Of a DNA stretch of 38,098 bases, positions 32,189 to 38,098 are shown piece by piece. The first letter of the stretch is position 1; the number at the start of each line of letters is the position of its first letter. The notes beneath the pieces are model-generated. The model saw nothing but the letters and a program-made list of their open reading frames with translations, had not been told where the DNA came from and searched no databases. The stretch comes from Acidobacteriaceae bacterium (GTDB lineage: Bacteria > Acidobacteriota > Terriglobia > Terriglobales > Acidobacteriaceae): assembly GCA_003132405.1 (NCBI GenBank), contig PKXQ01000125.1:1-38098 (forward strand). The letters run 5' to 3'. The position numbers and the translations under genes were made by a program.

Positions 32189-32500
32189 ATGAAGAGAATG
32201 GGCCTTCCCGTGTTTGCTTTCGCCATAGCACTCGCTGTAGTTCTCAGCCTTCCCCTATCGGCGCATGCCCAGGATGCATCTGCAACCTACAAATCAAAAT
32301 GTGCCATGTGCCACGGCGCTGACGGAGCGAAAGTGGCTGGCCACGATTTTTCATCCGCTGCGGTGCAGAAAGAATCGGATGCCGATCTCGTGGCAGTCAT
32401 CACGGACGGCAAGCCTCCCAAAATGCCCAAGTATGGCGATAAGTTGAAGCCGGAAGAGGTTAAGGGACTGGTGGCTTACATTCGCACGCTGAAAAAGTAG
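32189..32500 (+). CDS. Small monohaem cytochrome c
   Basis: A 103-residue periplasmic electron carrier. A signal peptide (to ~'SAHAQ', residue 28) is followed by one haem site, Cys38-x2-Cys41-His42 ('CAMCH'), with Met79 ('PKMPKYG') as probable sixth ligand. The fold is class I ('LKPEEVKGLVAYIRTLKK'). It is the first gene of the cytochrome cluster and would take electrons from, or give them to, the multihaem proteins encoded downstream. Confidence 0.92.
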   Translation: MKRMGLPVFAFAIALAVVLSLPLSAHAQDASATYKSKCAMCHGADGAKVAGHDFSSAAVQKESDADLVAVITDGKPPKMPKYGDKLKPEEVKGLVAYIRTLKK

Positions 32501-32616
32501 TCTCAGCGAGCTCCATTGGTTCGGGAAATTGTCTGCTGCGGCGAAGAATCCGCGGCAAAATATGAGGTGTGCTCGCACGGTCGCGGGCAAAAAGAAAAGG
32601 AGAATAGAGGTTGCCA

Positions 32617-34065
32617 ATGAATCGGCGAGAACGCATCCGAGAGTGGTTGGAGCCAGTCTATTTTCTGGGACAAAATCCCATCACCCTTACAGGCGCGGTG
32701 ATCACTACGAGCACTGCGCTCACCGTCCTCGCCTTCTGGTTCTATGACTTTTTCCTGCCCGGGCCGCCGCATCCTTATATTGGACTGCTCATCTATCTGA
32801 TTCTCCCGGGCATATTCGTGTTCGGATTGCTTCTCATTCCCCTGGGCATCTGGCTGCGGCGGCGGAGTTTGCGCGATAGTGGAGCATTGCCCGCGGTTTT
32901 CCCCGCCATCGACCTGCGTCTCCCCGTCGTGCGGCGCACCTTGGAATATGTCGCCGTAGCGACTGTGCTCAACCTTCTCATCGTGGGCACAGCCTCATAC
33001 CGCGGCGTCGAGTATATGGATTCCACGAATTTCTGCGGCAAGACCTGTCACACCGTGATGGATCCGGAATACACCGCCTACCAGAATTCTCCGCACTCAC
33101 GCGTGGCTTGCGTCGAGTGTCACATCGGTCCGGGAGCAGGATGGTTCGTGCGCTCCAAGCTCTCCGGACTGCGGCAGGTGGTCGCGGTGACGTTCCATAC
33201 TTATTCGCGGCCGATCCCTTCACCGGTCAAATACCTGCGCCCGGCGCGTGAGACCTGCGAACAGTGCCACTGGCCGCAGCGTTTCACGGGCGATAAGTTC
33301 CTGGTGAACACCAGCTACAAAGACGACGAAAAAAATACGCCGCAGACCGATGTGTTGCTGTTGAAGGTCGGCGGACAAGACTGGAATGGATCGGTCGGCA
33401 TCCACGGCCATCACCTCGCCAACAACGCGCGCATCCGCTACATTTCGACCGACGCCGAACGCGAGACGATTCCGGCTGTCTATTACACCGACGAGAACGG
33501 AAAGACCACCGAATTCATTTCGACGGACGTTAAGCCCACCAAAGATCAATTGGATAAAGGCGAGCACCGCGTGATGGATTGCGTCGATTGCCACAACCGC
33601 CCCACCCACGCCTTCGACCTGCCCGAAAATGCCGTCGACAAGCAGATGTCGAGCGGCCGCATCAGTCCAGAACTGCCCTACATCCGCAAAAAGGCAGTCG
33701 AAGTTTTGAAGGTGAATTACTCCGCGCGCGACGTGGCGCAGCAGAACATCAAGGAAGAGCTCAACAAATTCTATCGAACCAATTATCCCCAGATCTATCA
33801 AACGCGGCGCACGCTGGTGGAGCAAGCGGGCCAGGAAGTGGCGAACATCTATCTTCGCAACGTCTTTCCCGACATGCGCCTGACCTGGGGCGCGCACCCC
33901 AATAATCTTGGTCACAATGACTCGCCGGGCTGCTTCCGTTGCCATGACGGCAGCCATACCAGCGCCGACGGTCAGACCATCACCAACGATTGCAGCGCCT
34001 GCCATAACCTGCTGGCGGTGGGGGAGACGAATCCGAAAGTGCTTGCCGATCTCGGAATGAAGTAA
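32617..34065 (+). CDS. NapC/NirT-type multihaem cytochrome c, membrane-anchored
   Basis: A 482-residue protein with three N-terminal membrane helices (~25-45, 55-80, 110-127) and a periplasmic part. Five CxxCH sites are visible ('CVECH' ~165, 'CEQCH' ~214, 'CVDCH' ~322, 'CFRCH' ~439, 'CSACH' ~459). A first CxxxCH-type site, 'FCGKTCHTVMDPEYTAYQNS', is at ~139, so six haems are likely. The NapC-like core ('SRVACVECHIGPGAGWFVRS') suggests quinol oxidation with transfer to periplasmic cytochromes. The ATG at 32617 is chosen (GAGG 6 bases ahead); a TTG two codons upstream with AGGAG is also possible. Confidence 0.9.
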   Translation: MNRRERIREWLEPVYFLGQNPITLTGAVITTSTALTVLAFWFYDFFLPGPPHPYIGLLIYLILPGIFVFGLLLIPLGIWLRRRSLRDSGALPAVFPAIDLRLPVVRRTLEYVAVATVLNLLIVGTASYRGVEYMDSTNFCGKTCHTVMDPEYTAYQNSPHSRVACVECHIGPGAGWFVRSKLSGLRQVVAVTFHTYSRPIPSPVKYLRPARETCEQCHWPQRFTGDKFLVNTSYKDDEKNTPQTDVLLLKVGGQDWNGSVGIHGHHLANNARIRYISTDAERETIPAVYYTDENGKTTEFISTDVKPTKDQLDKGEHRVMDCVDCHNRPTHAFDLPENAVDKQMSSGRISPELPYIRKKAVEVLKVNYSARDVAQQNIKEELNKFYRTNYPQIYQTRRTLVEQAGQEVANIYLRNVFPDMRLTWGAHPNNLGHNDSPGCFRCHDGSHTSADGQTITNDCSACHNLLAVGETNPKVLADLGMK

Positions 34066-34088
34066 GAGATCGGGGAGGGAGAAAAAGC

Positions 34089-36326
34089 GTGCCTACGAAT
34101 AATAATAGGGCGCCGAATGCAAAAACAATCATTGCAAAAAGTATTGCTAAAGACATCATCGAACGCTTCAATTTCGCTAACCCGGTACTGATTCTTTCTG
34201 GTCTTCTTATTTTCGTTGTCTTACTTTTACCAGTTCCGGTCCGAGCCCAATCGAAGCCCGCCCATCCGCTGAAGCAGGACGAAAGTTGCCTGGCCTGCCA
34301 CGGCGAAGCAGAGATGAAGTCTGACAGCGGCAAGAGCCTTGCAATTGATCCGGCGAAGCATGCGGCCAGCGTTCACGGCGGAATTTTAGGTTGCACCGAC
34401 TGCCACATATCGATCAAAGAGTTTCCGCATCCCACCAAAGTGGCGAAGGTGCAATGCGCCACTTGCCACGCCGATGAGGCGGCGCACGCTGCGGCCAGCA
34501 TCCACGGCCAAGTCGATGTCTCCTGTCAATCCTGCCACGGCGATCAGCACGAAATTGCCGCCGCCGCCCAGGTCGCACCTACAAAGTGTGCGCAGTGCCA
34601 TGCTGACGAACTAAAGGATTTCCGCCAGAGCATCCACGGCCAAGCTGCCGCCAAAGGCGATCCCGACGCGCCGAATTGCTTGTCCTGCCACGGCTCCGTG
34701 CACGAGATTCAAGCTTCGAGCAATGCCACCTCGCGCGTGGCCAAAAAGAATCTTCCGGATACTTGTGCCTCCTGCCATAGCAACACGCAGTTTCTATCGC
34801 GGCACAAGATTCCATTTGCGCATCCGGTCGAACTCTACAAACAAAGCGTCCATGGAAGAGCCGTCATCGCCGGCGATGGCGCGGCCGCAACCTGCTCCGA
34901 TTGCCACGGCAGCCACAACATTCTTCCCTCGCAGGATGCCCGCTCCAAAGTCAACCACTTCAACATTCCCGCGACCTGCGGACAGTGCCACAAAGACATC
35001 AGCCATACTTATCTCGAGAGCGTCCACGGACAGGCCATGACGAACGGCGTCTCCGCCGCGCCCGTATGCAGCGACTGCCACGGCGAGCACTTGATTCTCG
35101 CGCCGAACGAGCCAGGATCGCTGGTCAATGCCAACCGCGTCTCCATGGATACCTGCGGGCGTTGCCACAATGACGAGCGCCTGGCCTTGCGTTACAACCT
35201 GCCCACCGACCGCGTTCCCTCCTACGCCGACAGCTATCACGGCCTCGCCGCGCGCGGCGGGTCGCAAGTCGTTGCCAACTGCGCGTCCTGTCATGGCGTG
35301 CACAACATCTTCCCCTCCAGCGACGCGCGCTCCACCGTGAATACGGCGAACCTCGGAAAAACCTGCGGCGCCTGCCATGCCGGAGCAGGCACCCATTTCG
35401 CCATCGGGCCTGTACACGTGCGAACCTCGACCGGCGCCGCGCATCCCGTCGTGCAGTGGATCCGTTGGACCTACTGGTTTCTGATCCCGATGACGCTCGG
35501 CTTCATGATTCTGCACAACCTGATCGACTTCATCGCCAAGCTCATTCGCAAGCGCCCACCGCACGCCGGCTCAGCCAAAGTGACGCGCATGAATCGCAAC
35601 TTCCGCATCGCGCATTGGGGAGTGATCTTCAGCTTCCCAACCTTAGTCTTCACCGGCTTTGCGCTGAAGTATCCGGACGCGTGGTGGTCGCGCCCGATAT
35701 TGATCTGGGAAAGCCACTTCGCATTCCGTGGCGCGGTGCATCGCGGCGCGGCGGTGATTCTCGTCGCCTCCACGCTTTATCACGTCATTCATCTCGCCAT
35801 CGTCAAGCGCGACCGCATGTTCCTGAAGGCGATGATGCCGCAATTCCGGGACGCCATCGATCTGGTGCACGTCTTCGCGTACAATCTCGGATTCACCAAA
35901 GTTGCGCCAACCTTCGCGAAATTCAACTACGCCGAAAAGGTCGAATACCTCGCCTTCATGTGGGGAACCCTGGTGATGACCGTCTCCGGTCTCTTGCTCT
36001 GGTTCAACAATTTCACCCTGCGTTATTTTCCCAAGTGGGTGTCGGACGCAGCCACAGCCGTCCATTACTACGAGGCGCTGCTCGCGACCTTCGCCATTCT
36101 GATCTGGCACTCCTACATGGTCGTCTTCGATCCGCTCGTCTATCCCATGGATACAGCCTGGCTAGACGGCAAAGTTCCCGCCGACCATTACCGCCATTCG
36201 CGTCCGGAATATTACCGGGCATTAGAACGCGCGCACTTGATCGAGCGTCCGGACGAGCCTGCAGAGTTTCATGATGATCGTGAAGCAGCCGAGCCGGACC
36301 ACGACGAACCGGTAGTGAAGACGTAG
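34089..36326 (+). CDS. 13-haem cytochrome c fused to a membrane cytochrome b domain
   Basis: A 745-residue electron-transfer protein. After an N-terminal hydrophobic helix (~33-50), residues 67-430 hold thirteen CxxCH sites. An S-x-H-G motif (SVHG/SIHG/SYHG) recurs six times (~94, 137, 181, 253, 311, 382) and probably supplies distal haem ligands. Residues ~458-680 form five membrane helices with His residues suited to b-type haem ('NRNFRIAHWGVIFSFPTLVF', 'HRGAAVILVASTLYHVIHLA', 'ILIWHSYMVVF'), like cytochrome b561/FdnI-type subunits. One polypeptide thus couples the quinone pool to a long periplasmic haem wire. The GTG at 34089 has GGAGGGAG ahead. Last gene of the cytochrome cluster; the terminal acceptor is unknown. 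Confidence 0.92.
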   Translation: MPTNNNRAPNAKTIIAKSIAKDIIERFNFANPVLILSGLLIFVVLLLPVPVRAQSKPAHPLKQDESCLACHGEAEMKSDSGKSLAIDPAKHAASVHGGILGCTDCHISIKEFPHPTKVAKVQCATCHADEAAHAAASIHGQVDVSCQSCHGDQHEIAAAAQVAPTKCAQCHADELKDFRQSIHGQAAAKGDPDAPNCLSCHGSVHEIQASSNATSRVAKKNLPDTCASCHSNTQFLSRHKIPFAHPVELYKQSVHGRAVIAGDGAAATCSDCHGSHNILPSQDARSKVNHFNIPATCGQCHKDISHTYLESVHGQAMTNGVSAAPVCSDCHGEHLILAPNEPGSLVNANRVSMDTCGRCHNDERLALRYNLPTDRVPSYADSYHGLAARGGSQVVANCASCHGVHNIFPSSDARSTVNTANLGKTCGACHAGAGTHFAIGPVHVRTSTGAAHPVVQWIRWTYWFLIPMTLGFMILHNLIDFIAKLIRKRPPHAGSAKVTRMNRNFRIAHWGVIFSFPTLVFTGFALKYPDAWWSRPILIWESHFAFRGAVHRGAAVILVASTLYHVIHLAIVKRDRMFLKAMMPQFRDAIDLVHVFAYNLGFTKVAPTFAKFNYAEKVEYLAFMWGTLVMTVSGLLLWFNNFTLRYFPKWVSDAATAVHYYEALLATFAILIWHSYMVVFDPLVYPMDTAWLDGKVPADHYRHSRPEYYRALERAHLIERPDEPAEFHDDREAAEPDHDEPVVKT

Positions 36327-36342
36327 GATTGTTGGGCTACAG

Positions 36343-36667
36343 TTGCTGGATAAAATTGTACGCGGAGAGGCATACTCAGCGGCTGGACAGGCCAATTCTG
36401 CCGCAGCCGAGTTTCAGAAGATTCTCGACCAGAGCGGCATCGTCTGGAACTGCTGGACGGGAGCGTTGGCTCATCTGGGAGTAGCTCGCGCCAATGCTTT
36501 GGAGACGAGAGCGTCGCACGGGGCAGATGCCGATGCCGCCCGTTCGGGCGCTCGCCGCCTACAAAGATTTCTTTACCCTCCGGAAAGACGCCGACCCCAA
36601 CATCCCCATCCTATTGGAACCAGCCGTCCGATCTGCGGGCGGCTTTTTGTTTGGCACCACAGGGTAA
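36343..36667 (+). pseudogene. Remnant of a Ser/Thr protein kinase/TPR protein C-terminus, frameshifted
   Basis: The first frame gives 'IVRGEAYSAAGQANSAAAEF' and 'GALAHLGVARANALETRASH', the TPR-like tail I recall from acidobacterial Ser/Thr kinases. Near 36540-36548 the homology moves to another frame, which continues 'ALAAYKDFFTLRKDADPNIP' to a stop at 36665-36667. The kinase domain and most of the gene are missing. The family call is from memory of the tail sequence. Confidence 0.7.
36623..36648 (+). terminator. Intrinsic terminator
   Basis: GCCGTCCG (36623-36630), loop ATCTG, CGGGCGGC (36636-36643) form an 8-bp stem with one G-U pair, followed by five T. It lies within the pseudogene and may be the end of the cytochrome transcript. 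Confidence 0.75.
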
Positions 36668-36684
36668 GCGTCGCGATCAGGCGA

Positions 36685-37119
36685 TTACAAGTTTTGACCG
36701 CTGGTCAATGCTTCATCGCTAGCAATCTTGCCGGACGCAGTCTCCTTCGGATAGTTGAAGAAGAGCTGATTGCCGTCGGGATCATCGACGACCAGCAGCC
36801 GGTAGCCCCACGAACTCTCCTTGACCGTAACGCCCTTGGCCTCGAGTTCCGCGCGTAGCGCGTCCAACGCGGCGACTGCGGCCTCGCGCGTCTCCAGCTC
36901 GACATTCAGCGAAATGAACATCAGACCCTTGCCAATCTTCGCCGGCCACGTGTCGGCCAAGATAAGCGCGCAGCCCTGCCGGTCGACCTGTGCGACGTGC
37001 GCCCTGCCGTCCTCGTCGTAGCGCCAGGGGCTCGTGAAGCCAAGCCGGTTAACGTAAAAGAGGAGCGAGGCCTCAACATTCGTCACGTGTAGGACGGGGC
37101 GTGCGAACCAGTCTGTCAT
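36685..37119 (-). CDS. VOC (glyoxalase/bleomycin-resistance) superfamily protein
   Basis: A 144-residue protein with the paired beta-alpha-beta-beta-beta modules of the VOC fold: 'FARPVLHVTNVEASLLFYVN' and 'RLGFTSPWRYDEDGRAHVAQ' in the first half, 'LEAKGVTVKESSWGYRLLVV' and 'DDPDGNQLFFNYP' in the second. The His in 'LHVTNV' and the C-terminal region are where metal or ligand sites usually sit. The substrate cannot be predicted; some relatives bind bleomycin or act as dioxygenases. The ATG at 37119 has AGGTAG ahead. It is on the opposite strand to its neighbours and stands alone. Confidence 0.88.
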   Translation of the reverse strand: MTDWFARPVLHVTNVEASLLFYVNRLGFTSPWRYDEDGRAHVAQVDRQGCALILADTWPAKIGKGLMFISLNVELETREAAVAALDALRAELEAKGVTVKESSWGYRLLVVDDPDGNQLFFNYPKETASGKIASDEALTSGQNL

Positions 37120-37470
37120 AGGCTACCTATCCTCAAATAAAGATAACTTCTCCCTGGATCATTTCCAAAAACGAGGTGCCCCGTTCTGACCGTGGGCAGC
37201 GTTTTGAGCGGCTATCAGCGAGTCTCCGGCAGCCGTGCTAATTCAACTTAGATGAAGTCGCAAATCCTCGGAATGAACGTACATGTCTCGCGAGTATCGC
37301 ACAGGGCTGTCAACTGTTAAGAACACGTTAGCCCATTTTGATCCCGGTCATGGAGCGCAGTCGTGATAGTTCGCCAGTAGTCAGAGAATTCCCGCAATCG
37401 CCACCCATTCCGCGACAGTGTGGAGCGGCGGAGTTATGAAGCGGCGTATTCTGTAGGTAGGAGGTGGTTC
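37120..37470. other. Intergenic region, no gene recognised
   Basis: This 351-bp stretch lies between the divergent VOC and DUF1003 genes. I see no family-like ORF, strong hairpin or repeat. The only clear signal is the AGGAGG ribosome binding site of the DUF1003 gene at its end. Confidence 0.5.
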
Positions 37471-37983
37471 ATGAGCGAGAGCTCTCGGCAGAGCCAGTCG
37501 CACATAGACTCGATTGTGAGGCAAGAGGAGGAATCGTTGGAACGTCGCTCCAGCTCGGAACGTTTCGCCGATCGTGTGGGGCTTTTCGCCGGCAGCCTTC
37601 CCTTTGTTGTGTTTCACATAGTGCTCTTGCTCGCGTGGCTGCTGGTTAACGGCGGCGAGATTCGCGGATTACGGCCGTTTGACCCTTACCCCTTCTCTCT
37701 ACTAGCAATGATTGTCGCCGTGGAAGCGGTCATTCTCTCCAGTTTCATACTCATGCGTCAGAATCGCATGATGCGTCGAGGCGAGCTTCGAGACCACCTG
37801 AATCTGCAAGTTGACTTGCTGGCGGAAAAAGAGATCACCAAGGTCTTGCAGATGGTGCGCGCCATCTGTGGACACATGGGACTTAAAGACATCATGGGAG
37901 ACAAGGAGATCCGCGAGCTAAGCCAGACCACCTCGATCGAATCGCTCAGCCAGACCTTGGAGGATCGGCTGCCAGGAACATGA
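37471..37983 (+). CDS. DUF1003 membrane protein
   Basis: A 170-residue protein. The ATG at 37471 has AGGAGG 6 bases ahead; the in-frame extension upstream is rejected. The core matches DUF1003: 'RFADRVGLFAGSLPFVVFHI', two membrane helices (~47-65 and ~80-100, 'FSLLAMIVAVEAVILSSFIL'), then 'MRQNRMMRRGELRDHLNLQV' and 'DLLAEKEITKVLQM'. The N-terminal ~35 residues and the C-terminal ~50 are cytoplasmic and charged. Function is unknown. Confidence 0.9.
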   Translation: MSESSRQSQSHIDSIVRQEEESLERRSSSERFADRVGLFAGSLPFVVFHIVLLLAWLLVNGGEIRGLRPFDPYPFSLLAMIVAVEAVILSSFILMRQNRMMRRGELRDHLNLQVDLLAEKEITKVLQMVRAICGHMGLKDIMGDKEIRELSQTTSIESLSQTLEDRLPGT

Positions 37984-38098
37984 GGTTCAGTTGATTCGTG
38001 CGACGAGCAAAGCTCAGCTCCTGATGCTCCGGACAGTTGATGAATCAGGCGATGGCGCTCAGAACCCCTGTCAATGGGTCAATGAGTGTAATTGATTC

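Noticed and set aside
36343..36858. A 171-codon open frame read as one intact gene
   Set aside because: Kinase-tail similarity leaves this frame near 36545 and continues in another, and the rest overlaps the VOC gene on the other strand. It is treated as a pseudogene.
1..38098. CRISPR arrays, tRNA, rRNA, transposases, integrases
   Set aside because: No regularly spaced repeats, cloverleaf, rRNA stretch or DDE/Tyr/Ser-recombinase-like protein was seen.

Overview
The window looks like a chromosomal segment of an Acidobacteriota (Terriglobia/Koribacter-like) genome. This is inferred from protein style only: HAF-like repeats joined to a bacterial Ig-like domain, a large Slt-type transglycosylase beside a GAF-like protein, a one-piece FtcD, a Ser/Thr-kinase tail remnant, and a NapC-like plus multihaem cytochrome cluster. 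No rRNA or tRNA gene, CRISPR array or transposase was seen.

Layout. 1-3.0 kb: a truncated extracellular repeat protein, a BrnT/BrnA toxin-antitoxin pair with its own promoter, a pyruvoyl-dependent arginine decarboxylase and two small proteins. 3.2-5.6 kb: a zinc alcohol dehydrogenase and an ECF sigma/anti-sigma pair with overlapping genes. 5.9-9.6 kb: a GAF-like protein and a lytic transglycosylase. 9.7-13.3 kb: ileS-lspA on the minus strand. 13.6-14.6 kb: a TonB-like protein. 14.7-16.7 kb: murI, immediately preceded by a two-gene HEPN module; a second, diverged scrap of the murI 5' end lies beyond the module, so the module appears inserted at the start of murI. 16.7-21 kb: a DUF4242 protein, a transglutaminase-like protein, FtcD and a secreted unknown. 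21.2-24.8 kb: the Leloir genes galK-galE-galT, separated by long intergenic inverted repeats. 25.3-29.5 kb: an assimilatory sulfur operon (siroheme sulfite/nitrite reductase, siroheme synthase, uroporphyrinogen-III methyltransferase, APS reductase). 29.5-30.2 kb: HigBA. 30.2-32.0 kb: a sugar-porter MFS protein with a large extra loop. 32.1-36.3 kb: a cytochrome operon (monohaem c, hexahaem NapC-like, 13-haem c fused to cytochrome b) behind a perfect CRP-type palindrome. 36.3-38.1 kb: a kinase-tail pseudogene, a VOC protein and a DUF1003 membrane protein.

The strongest discovery is upstream of the sulfur operon. A TTGACC-18-TAGAAT promoter places the expected +1 on the A of an ATG, and that ATG opens a 30-codon ORF encoding CVCACCCCCACVC. 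It is followed by a 13-bp intrinsic terminator. The bases just after the last Cys codon can pair with the terminator's 5' arm as an antiterminator. This has all the parts of a cysteine-responsive, ribosome-mediated attenuator with a leaderless leader peptide, and it controls genes that make sulfide for cysteine. The operon logic fits: siroheme synthesis (two genes) feeds the siroheme reductase, APS reductase makes sulfite, and the reductase turns it to sulfide.

The second notable system is the HEPN module, which has made the essential murI gene a closely coupled third cistron.
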